Virus record (IMG/VR): IMGVR_UViG_3300005935_000064
Coordinates: 1-34,327 of that record
Direction: 5' to 3' (one strand)
Length of the DNA: 34,327 nucleotides
Source of the DNA: a virus
Under the pieces are notes generated by a model. The model was not told the DNA's origin. It ran no database searches and saw only the letters and a list, made by a program, of their open reading frames with translations. Of this stretch, positions 6,913 through 13,033 are shown one piece after another. Position numbers and translations under genes: made by a program. The stretch's first letter is position 1; every line of letters begins with the position of its first letter.

Positions 6913-7094
6913 TTACTTATCGACCTAATTCGCTTTAAGTAATTTGAAAAAGTTCCTCTTGTAAAGTACCAGTCTGTATATACCTTTCCATGTTTTAGCC
7001 AAGAAATAAATGAAAAATCTGATCCAATTATTACTGCCTTAATAGCTACTAAGGCGCACATCCATAGACAAATCTCTTTTAGTATTTCATTCAT
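6909..7094 (-). CDS. Small membrane-associated protein
   Basis: 61 residues, ATG at 7094 with AAGGAAGGAA upstream. The N-terminal segment (EICLWMCALVAIKAVIIG, 7-24) is hydrophobic enough for a single membrane helix; the rest is basic and aromatic. It overlaps the membrane protein gene 6571-6912 by 4 nt, so the two products may work together. Confidence 0.6.
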   Translation of the reverse strand: MNEILKEICLWMCALVAIKAVIIGSDFSFISWLKHGKVYTDWYFTRGTFSNYLKRIRSISK

Positions 7095-7095
7095 T

Positions 7096-7281
7096 TTATT
7101 CCTTCCTTAAAAGGTGCTGGTCAAGAAGTTCTCCAGTTAATTTGATTATTCTTTCTTGTGCGTCTAAATAAGATGTAGGTAATAAAGTACTTGAACCATC
7201 GTACACAGTTATAGTGGATTTTTCTAATATAGCTTTAAGAGCTTCTATTCTCCACTTCCTCAACAATCTTTCACTAAGCAT
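7096..7281 (-). CDS. Unknown small helical protein
   Basis: 61 residues, ATG at 7281 with GGGAGG upstream and overlapping the previous gene by 8 nt. A basic N-terminal helix (ERLLRKWRIEALKAILEKS) and a C-terminal amphipathic helix (DAQERIIKLTGELLDQHLLR) flank a short strand. It could be an oligomerising adaptor; no family recognised. Confidence 0.6.
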   Translation of the reverse strand: MLSERLLRKWRIEALKAILEKSTITVYDGSSTLLPTSYLDAQERIIKLTGELLDQHLLRKE

Positions 7282-7627
7282 TTTTTACATCCTCCCAGTC
7301 ATTCAATAAATGTTCATGAATTTTCGTAATCTGATTTAGTCCTGTTTCTGTTCTGGCAGTAACAGTATTACCCACACTAATTTCCAGGTCGGTAAATTCA
7401 TCGAGGTTTAAGACAATTGGAAGCCATCTAAAACAACCACCTATAACTCTAAGTGGGCAGATTTTACGTTCGGGGCGGGAAGGTAGTAAAACTCTACAAC
7501 AATAGTTCCGGCAAAGAGGGCACTCAGGTCCATCTTCTTCATTCCTAGGATCAAACCTTTTAATCATTTGTTCATGCTCTTCAGCTTTCATTGTTACAGG
7601 AATTCCATCAAAGTATGCTCTTTTCAT
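7274..7627 (-). CDS. Cysteine-rich unknown protein
   Basis: 117 residues, ATG at 7627 with GGGAGG upstream. Six cysteines cluster in residues 36-65 (CPLCRNYCCRVLL, then KICPL and GGCFRW), enough for one or two zinc ions or an Fe-S cluster. A beta-rich C-terminal region follows (LEISVGNTVTARTETG). Function unknown. Confidence 0.7.
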   Translation of the reverse strand: MKRAYFDGIPVTMKAEEHEQMIKRFDPRNEEDGPECPLCRNYCCRVLLPSRPERKICPLRVIGGCFRWLPIVLNLDEFTDLEISVGNTVTARTETGLNQITKIHEHLLNDWEDVKNA

Positions 7628-7628
7628 T

Positions 7629-7874
7629 TTAATCCTCCCTATTCTCCGCTCTTTTATTAGGCACTACCTCTTCATATATACCTGTATGCTTAAACACAGT
7701 ACCCGGTCCCTCATCCCAATTCATTCGCCCTTCATTTCCTGGACAGTAACTTTTAGGAATAAACATATTATAGAAATCAGATTGATAATCCCCTCCGCAG
7801 TGTGAACCGAACGAAAGACCACAGTTTCCGCATATCTCGTGCATATTTTTATCTATATCGTTTTCATACTTCAT
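7629..7874 (-). CDS. Small cysteine-containing protein
   Basis: 81 residues, ATG at 7874 with GGGAGG upstream. CGNCG (15-19), HC (25-26) and a later CPGN give a possible zinc site in the first half. The second half is acidic and Gly-rich. It overlaps the upstream gene by 11 nt. No family recognised. Confidence 0.65.
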   Translation of the reverse strand: MKYENDIDKNMHEICGNCGLSFGSHCGGDYQSDFYNMFIPKSYCPGNEGRMNWDEGPGTVFKHTGIYEEVVPNKRAENRED

Positions 7875-8112
7875 CGTTACTTACCTCCCTAAGTTTTTTC
7901 AGTTTAACCATATAAAAGAAGAATGAACCTCTATATATTCCAGATGATTCGTCTAATATTATGTTACAGGCAATGTAAGCACCATTAGATACGTCGCCCA
8001 GTCTGCCAACTGTGCCAGTTTTACCAATAAGGTCTATTCCAGGATATGCTACATCGTGTGTACCAATAGCCACAATTGTTACCCTGTCGCCTCTTTTATA
8101 ATTCCTTTTCAT
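7864..8112 (-). CDS. SH3/KOW-like small beta protein
   Basis: 82 residues from ATG at 8112, chosen for AGGAG about 7 nt upstream; an ATG at 8130 lacks one. The sequence YKRGDRVTIV followed by GKTGTVGRL is the usual beginning of KOW or SH3-like barrels, in which a Gly-rich turn joins two strands; FYMVKLKKL ends the barrel. Such folds bind nucleic acid or partner proteins. The role here is unknown. Confidence 0.6.
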   Translation of the reverse strand: MKRNYKRGDRVTIVAIGTHDVAYPGIDLIGKTGTVGRLGDVSNGAYIACNIILDESSGIYRGSFFFYMVKLKKLREVSNDEV

Positions 8113-8290
8113 CACATATCTCCTGTCCATCTTTACAGATTATTCTAACTTTACCATTTGTTGGTTTCCTATGCTTAACTCGTCGATAAGCAGTCTTGTA
8201 TAAGAGTGACTTGACTGCACTTATCTCTGAGTAAAAGTGCATTCTTGTAGGAAATAACTCTTCGGCAATTGCTTTCAGCTTGTTATTCAT
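8096..8290 (-). CDS. Unknown small basic protein
   Basis: 64 residues from ATG at 8290. This start is preferred to one at 8323 because it overlaps the stop of the cysteine-containing frame 8283-8426 (GATGAATAA), the standard coupling pattern here. Basic middle (YKTAYRRVKHRKPTNGKVRI). Function unknown. Confidence 0.6.
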   Translation of the reverse strand: MNNKLKAIAEELFPTRMHFYSEISAVKSLLYKTAYRRVKHRKPTNGKVRIICKDGQEICDEKEL

Positions 8291-8426
8291 CTTCTTTTTC
8301 CACCCAATCTTTGGTAGGAGCATTAACCATTCTTGTTAAGATACTATCTGAACGTAAACGATTTATTCCACAGTCTTTGCAGAAAAATTTTATAACACGG
8401 AATTTTCCTTTCTTTTTTCTTTTTCT
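8283..8426 (-). CDS. Cys-containing reading frame with no standard start codon
   Basis: Open from 8426 to TAA at 8285-8283. The sequence looks coding: FRVIKFFCKDCGINRLRSDS, ending KDWVEKEDE, with one CxxC pair. Its stop overlaps the next gene's ATG. No ATG, GTG or TTG occurs in the first 32 codons. It begins in the -1 frame relative to the end of 8390-8791, just past an A-rich run (8408-8429). Options are a frameshift or transcript-slippage extension of that gene, a rare start codon, or a gene that lost its start. Confidence 0.45.
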   Translation of the reverse strand, partial: RKRKKKGKFRVIKFFCKDCGINRLRSDSILTRMVNAPTKDWVEKEDE

Positions 8427-8791
8427 TCATCTTCTGTTTCCTTTCCCCATTTCAAATCTCTAATGATTCTTGCGTAATACGAACGTTTTTTAGGGTTAGT
8501 GGCGTTGTCCCATTTACGGTACGGTGATCTTGCACTCTCACAAGTAAGTGCATGATTACCCCAATTTATTGGGCAAGTATCACAAGTGGCATCAGTTGTT
8601 GCCTTACAAGCAAAACAAGAACCATGCAGATTAGCCCACTCACCACCATTCATCTTCCATCCAGGCCAATCGAATTTTTCTCTTAATCGTGTAAACTTTT
8701 TATTTTTTACTATTATTATTTCTTCAGGATATCTATATAAATCATCCCACAACTCCATATGTCCTGCGTGATTGTTATTAACTGCTTCCAT
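8390..8791 (-). CDS. Cys-rich WPGWK/GGEW protein, copy A
   Basis: 133 residues, ATG at 8791 with GGGAGG upstream. Residues 41-75 contain WPGWKMNGGEW, then CFACK, CDTCPINW; these align with the 9353-9757 product (WPGWKRYGGEW, CFCCE, CSNCPVQW). Both also share a late YxxRIIxxLxW motif. The spacing suggests a zinc-binding fold. The tail is a run of Glu/Lys coded by an A-rich tract, beyond which another frame continues. The family is unknown to me. Confidence 0.75.
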   Translation of the reverse strand: MEAVNNNHAGHMELWDDLYRYPEEIIIVKNKKFTRLREKFDWPGWKMNGGEWANLHGSCFACKATTDATCDTCPINWGNHALTCESARSPYRKWDNATNPKKRSYYARIIRDLKWGKETEDEEKEKRKENSVL

Positions 8792-9007
8792 TTAATCCTC
8801 CCGTTTATGCAGATTTTCGTGATCTGTGGAATAAATCGTTTCGCATTCTTCTAATGAAATTGCCCTTAGTGAAAGTAAATAACTATCTGATTCAGGAAAG
8901 ACAAATTCGCTTCCCTGTCTTTGCTTCCACAGTTTCCATCTCCTACTTTTTTCTAATTCTTTCCGAGTTAAATCATTATGTACCATAAATACATCAACTG
9001 GTTGCAT
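8792..9007 (-). CDS. Unknown small protein
   Basis: 71 residues from ATG at 9007, preceded by AAGGAG at 7 nt; a TTG at 9013 is less likely. It is helical and basic in the first half (LTRKELEKSRRWKLWKQRQG) and acidic at the end. It lies between the metallopeptidase-like gene and the Cys-rich copy A, overlapping the former by 14 nt. Confidence 0.65.
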   Translation of the reverse strand: MQPVDVFMVHNDLTRKELEKSRRWKLWKQRQGSEFVFPESDSYLLSLRAISLEECETIYSTDHENLHKRED

Positions 9008-9356
9008 ACTCAAACTCCTTACCTCTAATTAATTCTACATATTGTTCATCTGTAAAAGTGTTTAAGTAAGTTTTTAGGCATTTGACTCCTTCAATTTCTA
9101 CAGCCTTCTTATCTTTTGCATTTTTCCAAGCCCACTGCCAAGCCTCTACTTCCATAGCAAATCGAGTTCTTTCAGAGTTGTTGTCTCCCTTATGCTGAAG
9201 AACACAATGACCTACTTCATGCAGTATTGTGGAGAGTATAACTGGGGCACTATAAAATATTGTCTCTGGTAAAGGAATCTGCCGTGCTGTGTAAATATCC
9301 GGGTCTTCAGAGAAATACGGTCTTTGGCAAAAATGAATACCTCCGGGTTTCGTCAT
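8994..9356 (-). CDS. HExxH zincin-like metalloprotein
   Basis: 120 residues from ATG at 9356 (AGGAGG about 7 nt upstream), overlapping the previous stop. ILHEVGHCVLQH contains HEVGH (46-50), the zinc-binding and catalytic motif of gluzincin/ImmA-type metallopeptidases. A downstream EVEAW (69-73) offers the third zinc ligand. At this length it is a minimal zincin. Phage members may cleave host or phage proteins; no substrate is suggested here. It is flanked by two paralogous Cys-rich proteins. Confidence 0.75.
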   Translation of the reverse strand: MTKPGGIHFCQRPYFSEDPDIYTARQIPLPETIFYSAPVILSTILHEVGHCVLQHKGDNNSERTRFAMEVEAWQWAWKNAKDKKAVEIEGVKCLKTYLNTFTDEQYVELIRGKEFEYATS

Positions 9357-9757
9357 TGCCAATCCTCCTGTCTAAATTGTGGGTACCGTTCAACTCTTAA
9401 ATCACTGAATATAAAAGTTTCTATCTCAAACTCTTCACCTTTCCAAGGAAGATTCTGAATAATTCTGCAATACAGTTTGTAATCATCCTTATCTACTGAA
9501 GTAAGCATTCTATGCCATGCTGATTCACTGCTAAGACAAGGAAGATAACTGTCATATTTACCTAATTCGGTCCATTGAACTGGACAGTTACTACAACTTC
9601 CTCTTGTAATTTCACAGCAAAAACAATCTGACTGGCATATAGTCCACTCACCACCATACCGTTTCCATCCGGGCCAGTAGTGTTTCGATTCGCCTGTTGT
9701 GCACATCCAGGCATACATTAACCGATGACCTATCTTTGCATTTTCACGGCTTATCAT
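9353..9757 (-). CDS. Cys-rich WPGWK/GGEW protein, copy B
   Basis: 134 residues, ATG at 9757 with AAGGGG upstream, overlapping the previous gene's TGA. It is homologous over its length to copy A (8390-8791): WPGWKRYGGEW, CFCCE, CSNCPVQW, then YCRIIQNLPW. It carries a distinct C-terminal extension (FIFSDLRVERYPQFRQEDWQ). The cysteine arrangement suggests one or two zinc ions. Function unknown. Confidence 0.75.
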   Translation of the reverse strand: MISRENAKIGHRLMYAWMCTTGESKHYWPGWKRYGGEWTICQSDCFCCEITRGSCSNCPVQWTELGKYDSYLPCLSSESAWHRMLTSVDKDDYKLYCRIIQNLPWKGEEFEIETFIFSDLRVERYPQFRQEDWQ

Positions 9758-9891
9758 AGTTTTACCCCTTGGCTTCGGTCATAGTCTAACTGAAGTTCTT
9801 TCATCCAGCGCATAAACTTTACTGTATGCATGAGACCTCGTGCCTTCTCTGCATTGTATGTTGCGAGAACTTGAATTTCGTATTCAGTCAT
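9754..9891 (-). CDS. Unknown small protein
   Basis: 45 residues, ATG at 9891 preceded by AAAGGAGG, stop overlapping the next ATG (ATGA). MTEYEIQVLATYNAEKARGL, then a helix with Met, Arg and Trp (MHTVKFMRWMKELQLDYDRS). Probably a single helical hairpin. Placement and ribosome binding site make it real; the function is unknown. Confidence 0.65.
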   Translation of the reverse strand: MTEYEIQVLATYNAEKARGLMHTVKFMRWMKELQLDYDRSQGVKL

Positions 9892-9893
9892 AT

Positions 9894-10091
9894 TTACGAC
9901 CTCCTTTGACGCTTGGTACCAGTTTGGTGTCTCTTTACCTTACGAGCTTTTCTTAGCTCTAATCGGCACCGCGCAGGTTTAGCTTGAATTCTGTTTGCCC
10001 GTCCTTTAAGGCACAGCCGATGAAATTCCCTATCATTTTCGGTACGGACAAATGCTATCAACATATTATAATCTGCAAATATATTACCCAT
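9894..10091 (-). CDS. Arginine/lysine-rich small protein
   Basis: 65 residues, ATG at 10091 overlapping the previous stop by 8 nt. It has about 20 Arg/Lys residues, mostly after residue 30 (CRLELRKARKVKRHQTGTKR), so nucleic-acid binding is likely by charge alone. No zinc pair or fold can be named. Confidence 0.55.
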   Translation of the reverse strand: MGNIFADYNMLIAFVRTENDREFHRLCLKGRANRIQAKPARCRLELRKARKVKRHQTGTKRQRRS

Positions 10092-10350
10092 TAGTTTTTA
10101 CCCAATCTTTACCCTGCTTTGTATACTCCTGGCCTATACCAAGACCTATTCCACGGCCCCAGATTGCATGGCATATTGGACACATGATAAGCCATGCACT
10201 ACCGGATTTAAGCCTACCATCGTAGAATACTTTATCAAGTAAACTGTCGCATATGTTACAATCAGTGACTTCACCGTACCAAACTATTGGCTTTTGAGAT
10301 CTTTCCTCTTCTATCATTTCTGCGTAATCCCTTTTTACAGTTTCATCCAT
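10084..10350 (-). CDS. Zinc-ribbon-like protein
   Basis: 88 residues from ATG at 10350; AAAGGTGG lies 5 nt upstream, and a GTG nine bases earlier overlaps that site, so ATG is preferred. CNIC (about 31-34) and CPIC (about 58-61), with a hydrophobic WLIM strand before the second pair, form a zinc-ribbon. A Gly-rich turn (GRGIGLGIG) follows. Function unknown. Confidence 0.7.
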   Translation of the reverse strand: MDETVKRDYAEMIEEERSQKPIVWYGEVTDCNICDSLLDKVFYDGRLKSGSAWLIMCPICHAIWGRGIGLGIGQEYTKQGKDWVKTNG

Positions 10351-10361
10351 TTCATCCACCT

Positions 10362-10514
10362 TTAAACAGTTAGTATATATCCATTACCTACACACATAGT
10401 TCCTAATTCCATACCAAGGATAACTAAGAACCACCAACCGTCTACCGTTAGGATACCATCCTGAGTTTGTGACAGAATATCCTCCCAGCAAGCTTCTTCA
10501 ACTTTGTTCTGCAT
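10362..10514 (-). CDS. Small hydrophobic protein
   Basis: 50 residues, ATG at 10514 with GGAGG at 5 nt spacing; GGAGG follows directly on the previous gene's TAA. MQNKVEEACWEDILSQTQDG is followed by a hydrophobic stretch (WWFLVILGMELGTMCVG) that may lie in or on a membrane. No family recognised. Confidence 0.6.
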   Translation of the reverse strand: MQNKVEEACWEDILSQTQDGILTVDGWWFLVILGMELGTMCVGNGYILTV

Positions 10515-10524
10515 CTTGCCTCCA

Positions 10525-10722
10525 TTATTTATAAAATACAAAGTGAATCAGGTTATTCTTGCGGATTACCGCTACAAAGTCACCGTGGCAGCAGAAGTCA
10601 TAAAAGATGATAACATTGAAAGACTCTTTATGACTGTTCACTAACCAATCAAACTTCCTTTCAGTAATTGTACCGCCGGGAATGTACTTAGCAACTAAAC
10701 TCTGTATTGATTTTAAATCCAT
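10525..10722 (-). CDS. Unknown small protein
   Basis: 65 residues, ATG at 10722. Amphipathic N-terminal helix (DLKSIQSLVAKYIPGG), then a beta-rich part with CCHGDF and FVAVIRKNNLIHFVFYK. A GGAAGGG element lies 12 nt upstream, rather far. A dispersed repeat copy ends 18 nt before the start codon. Function unknown. Confidence 0.6.
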   Translation of the reverse strand: MDLKSIQSLVAKYIPGGTITERKFDWLVNSHKESFNVIIFYDFCCHGDFVAVIRKNNLIHFVFYK

Positions 10723-10740
10723 TTATTTCTTTTTCCCTTC

Positions 10741-10765
10741 CAGAAAGGTCAAATATTGACTTTTT
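10741..10765 (-). repeat. Dispersed inverted repeat, copy 2
   Basis: - strand AAAAAGTCAATATTTGACCT plus TTCTG. It starts 2 nt after the TAG of the 10768-10926 gene. Relative to transcription its arms are in the opposite order to copies 1 and 6. Confidence 0.85.
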
Positions 10766-10767
10766 AT

Positions 10768-10926
10768 CTAACACCCACCGCCTTTACCTAAGCGTTTCAT
10801 TGAATAGTACTTATCGTATTCTACCCATTTCTTTCGGGCTAACTCAATTGCTTTAATTTCACTAAATTCTGCCTTCATATACCGTTTAGTTCTAAGGTCG
10901 ATAACTCGTAACCTTTCCATAAACAT
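10768..10926 (-). CDS. Small basic protein
   Basis: 52 residues, ATG at 10926 preceded by AAGGAAGGTG; an ATG at 10920 is the alternative start. MFMERLRVIDLRTKRYMKAE, then a helix (IKAIELARKKWVEYDKYYS) and a Gly-rich end. Its stop is followed 2 nt later by a dispersed repeat. Function unknown. Confidence 0.6.
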   Translation of the reverse strand: MFMERLRVIDLRTKRYMKAEFSEIKAIELARKKWVEYDKYYSMKRLGKGGGC

Positions 10927-10942
10927 AATTTCACCTTCCTTA

Positions 10943-11422
10943 TTACTTAATGTTAATTACTTCCTGCCCACAAATAGAACAGGCCCATTTATATTTCTCG
11001 AACGCTTCTTCCTCAATATCAAATGAACCAAGGTGTTTAACTTTACTATCTATCTTTATATGAGCAATCCATTTCTTAGTCAGCTTATGCCATGATACAC
11101 CGGGATACTTAGAAGAGTATTCTTTTCTTTTATGCTGAGTATTTTGCCGGTGCGTTACTAAGCGTAAATTGTTACCTTGGTTATTCAGTCCATTATAATC
11201 CATATGGTTTATAACATATCCTTTAGGAGGTTTAAATCCGACCACTGCCCAATGCATAAAGCAAGTGTAAATGGATTTATCCTGTTGTAATAACTCCGTA
11301 CTTGCGTAGTAAAGTCCTTTGGAACTACTTGAAACCAGATGCCAATTGAATTGATTCAACTGTTCAAATACATCATCATCAACTAAAGCAACTTTATCCT
11401 GCGTCAATTGTATTTCTTGCAT
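10943..11422 (-). CDS. HNH endonuclease with AP2 DNA-binding domain
   Basis: 159 residues from ATG at 11422, about 19 nt after the predicted transcription start; ATG at 11434 would leave almost no leader. The N-terminal strand MQEIQLTQDKVALVDDD is typical of this family. The HNH region is at about 57-90 (MHWAV; INHMDYNGLNNQGNNLRLVT). The AP2-type domain is at 106-144 (YPGVSWHKLTKKWIAHI, KHLGSFD). Such proteins are usually free-standing phage homing endonucleases. It is the first gene of the leftward transcript and lies next to the putative origin. Confidence 0.88.
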   Translation of the reverse strand: MQEIQLTQDKVALVDDDVFEQLNQFNWHLVSSSSKGLYYASTELLQQDKSIYTCFMHWAVVGFKPPKGYVINHMDYNGLNNQGNNLRLVTHRQNTQHKRKEYSSKYPGVSWHKLTKKWIAHIKIDSKVKHLGSFDIEEEAFEKYKWACSICGQEVINIK

Positions 11423-11447
11423 ACCCATTTCCATTCGTTTTATTTAT

Positions 11448-11476
11448 ATTATACACCCACTTTTTCCAGCCGTCAA
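11448..11476 (-). promoter_or_regulatory. Strong leftward promoter
   Basis: - strand TTGACG (11476-11471), exactly 17 nt, TATAAT (11453-11448). This is a near-consensus sigma-70-type promoter, with its start near 11441. It is the best candidate for driving the early gene block that extends to the left. Confidence 0.8.
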
Positions 11477-11510
11477 TAGTTTTTTTGTGCCTATGTAAGA
11501 TTGTTTCATT

Positions 11511-11797
11511 GGTAAACGGTAACCGGTATGCGGTAAGCGGTAATGTTTCTGTGGGTCCAGACATCTGCGGGGATATATATTTTAAAATTTTTGGTTTATT
11601 CAGGTAGTGTTTACTACTGTTAGTTATTATATTACTATATTAATTATAATATATTATTACTAATAGATATAAGAGTATACACAGAGAAGAGCAAACACTG
11701 ACAAGCCCTCCCACACTCACTGGGTAAAAGGTCAAACCGAAACCGCCCAAATGTAAGGACCCAAAGACATATTACCACTTACCGTTTACCGTTTACA
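11511..11797. other. Candidate replication origin with iterons
   Basis: The left array (11511-11545) is five tandem 7-mers: GGTAAAC, GGTAACC, GGTATGC, GGTAAGC, GGTAATG. The right array (11770-11797) has four inverted units: TATTACC, ACTTACC, GTTTACC, GTTTACA. Between them, 11571-11690 is extremely AT-rich and holds hairpins at 11604-11617 and 11636-11653 (TATATTA-ATTA-TAATATA). Initiator-binding iterons beside an AT-rich unwinding stretch is the standard theta-origin layout. No initiator gene is recognised in the window. Confidence 0.6.
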
Positions 11798-11820
11798 ATT
11801 TTACAATATTACAAGATTCG

Positions 11821-11846
11821 TAAAAGGTCAATAATTGACTTTTCTG
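11821..11846. repeat. Dispersed inverted repeat, copy 3
   Basis: TAAAAGGTCAATAATTGACT followed by TTTCTG. This is the only copy not next to a recognised gene's stop. A half-site with the same 11 bases (TAAAAGGTCAA) lies 96 nt to the left, at 11725-11735. Confidence 0.75.
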
Positions 11847-11858
11847 AAGAACGGAAAC

Positions 11859-12023
11859 TTACTGAATTCTCCAATCAACACAGTATTCTGTCACTGCTCC
11901 GAAGTTATTCAGCCATAACATATTGCCCTCTTTTCGATCATACTTGTCGCTCGGCTTGTTTAACCACCTAAGCCAGGAGGTTATGTTTAGTTTCCGTTTT
12001 ATTTCAGAGTTTAAATGTACGGG
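11859..12023 (-). pseudogene. Protein-like reading frame without a start codon
   Basis: 54 codons between TAG and TAA read like a real protein (EIKRKLNITSWLRWLNKPSD, then LWLNNFGAVTEYCVDWRIQ). The only ATG, at 11921, is preceded by GAGGG at 4 nt and would give just 20 residues. A 10-bp inverted repeat (11850-11859 with 11989-11998, AACGGAAACT) brackets most of it. It may be a 5'-truncated gene, a 20-residue peptide gene, or a structured RNA. Confidence 0.35.
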
Positions 12024-12038
12024 CTAAGTTAAGTTAGT

Positions 12039-12329
12039 TTAGCAAGTTTTTCGATTCATTCTTCTTAGGTATGAGTAGTTGATTGCCAGTGCTTCGAAGT
12101 TACCTGATTTGATAAGTTCATCTTTTACTGCTCGCTCAGTATCTTTGAGCTTCCACTGTATATCTCTTGCTTCCTGTTTTAGATCTTGCATCTTAGTGAC
12201 TAAGTCAAATATCTTACTGCTTGTTCCTAGTTGTGATATTTTACTCTGAAATTGTTCGCTCATTGGTGCTGACATATTGTACTCCATTCCAGCCCGCACA
12301 CTTAACCCTGAAATATTCATGCCCTTCAC
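12039..12329 (-). CDS. Unknown helical protein, GTG start
   Basis: 96 residues from GTG at 12329, with AAGGG 6 nt upstream; ATG at 12320 is an alternative but lacks proper spacing. A flexible N-terminus is followed by a coiled-coil-like helix (about 43-75: DLVTKMQDLKQEARDIQWKL). Its ribosome binding site and start lie wholly inside the right arm of a long inverted repeat shared with the leader of the upstream gene, so its translation could be controlled by RNA folding. Confidence 0.65.
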   Translation of the reverse strand: MKGMNISGLSVRAGMEYNMSAPMSEQFQSKISQLGTSSKIFDLVTKMQDLKQEARDIQWKLKDTERAVKDELIKSGNFEALAINYSYLRRMNRKTC

Positions 12330-12341
12330 AATGTACCCTTA
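12316..12341 (-). promoter_or_regulatory. RNA arm a' (3' side of gene 12357-12935)
   Basis: The transcript of this segment can pair with arm b' (12969-12994) over 26 positions: 22 Watson-Crick, 3 G-U and one U-U. It contains the AAGGG and GTG start of the downstream gene, so the helix would hide them. Confidence 0.6.
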
Positions 12342-12356
12342 GGTTAAGTTACTTAG

Positions 12357-12935
12357 TTACTTGCTTGCTTCGACTGCCGCCTGCATAAGTTCTTTCAACT
12401 TCTCTGCATCTTCGGTAGTGAATTCGGGCTGGCCAGGAATATTTGCCATTGCTTTCTTCATAACCAAACCTTCAAGGCTAACAACCTTAGAAGCTTCTCG
12501 AATTGCACTTGCGAGTGCTTTGGCCTCGGCATTTCCGGTGCTATTCGCTCTGACCTTACCAATGACACTTACTTTTCCGGTAGCGGTGAGTTCAAGTCCC
12601 ATCTTAGAAGCTTCATTGTAATTATCCTGCAATGCTTGTATCTTTTCCTTTTCGTCTTTTACCGCGCTTACCGAGTCCGATAACCATTGTTTACTTCCGT
12701 AATACTTCATAACCTGAGTGTCAAGGACTTTCAAGTCGAAGTATATCAGCTTACCGCAGGGGAAACTTGCTATGGCCATGTCACCGAGCTTTGACCATGA
12801 TACTTGCTTCTTTTCGTTCGCTTCGCCGTCTTTGACTTCTGCAATAACTTCGATAACTGTGGGAGCTTTAATACTCTCTTCATTGAAACCGTCGATAACT
12901 TCATTCATATCATTCATATTCTGATGTTCATTCAT
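12357..12935 (-). CDS. Unknown protein
   Basis: 192 residues from ATG at 12935, chosen because AAAGGGG lies 8 nt upstream; an ATG at 13022 would run through the leader repeats. The N-terminal 40 residues are acidic and probably disordered. The rest has a strand-rich core (LIYFDLKVLDTQVMKYYG) and an Ala-rich, helical C-terminal half (GNAEAKALASAIREASKVVS). There is no transmembrane or nuclease motif. The gene is bracketed by inverted repeats b' and a'. Function unknown. Confidence 0.7.
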   Translation of the reverse strand: MNEHQNMNDMNEVIDGFNEESIKAPTVIEVIAEVKDGEANEKKQVSWSKLGDMAIASFPCGKLIYFDLKVLDTQVMKYYGSKQWLSDSVSAVKDEKEKIQALQDNYNEASKMGLELTATGKVSVIGKVRANSTGNAEAKALASAIREASKVVSLEGLVMKKAMANIPGQPEFTTEDAEKLKELMQAAVEASK

Positions 12936-12968
12936 TTGTTGTACCCCTTTCAAGAGTCGGAATGATTG

Positions 12969-12994
12969 TAAGGGTACACAATGAAAGGCATGAA
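12969..12994 (-). promoter_or_regulatory. RNA arm b' (leader of gene 12357-12935)
   Basis: In the transcript, UUCAUGCCUUUCAUUGUGUA followed by CCCUUA. It pairs with arm a' after the gene. Its core AUGCCUUUCAUU also resembles arm c' (GUGCCUUUCAUU) only a few bases away, so alternative pairings are possible. Confidence 0.6.
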
Positions 12995-12997
12995 TTC

Positions 12998-13022
12998 GAG
13001 TTTGCACCTTAATGAAAGGCAC
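12998..13022 (-). promoter_or_regulatory. RNA arm c' (3' side of gene 13034-13234)
   Basis: In the transcript, GUGCCUUUCAUUAAGGUGCA followed by AACUC. It pairs with arm d (13256-13280) over all 25 positions with four G-U pairs, closing a helix around the 66-residue gene. Confidence 0.6.
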
Positions 13023-13033
13023 GAAAATTTAAT

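Noticed and set aside
8408-8429. dnaX-type A AAA AAG slippery heptamer in gene 8390-8791
   Set aside because: The heptamer is present, but in the wrong phase relative to the gene's reading frame; only non-standard slippage or transcript slippage remains possible.
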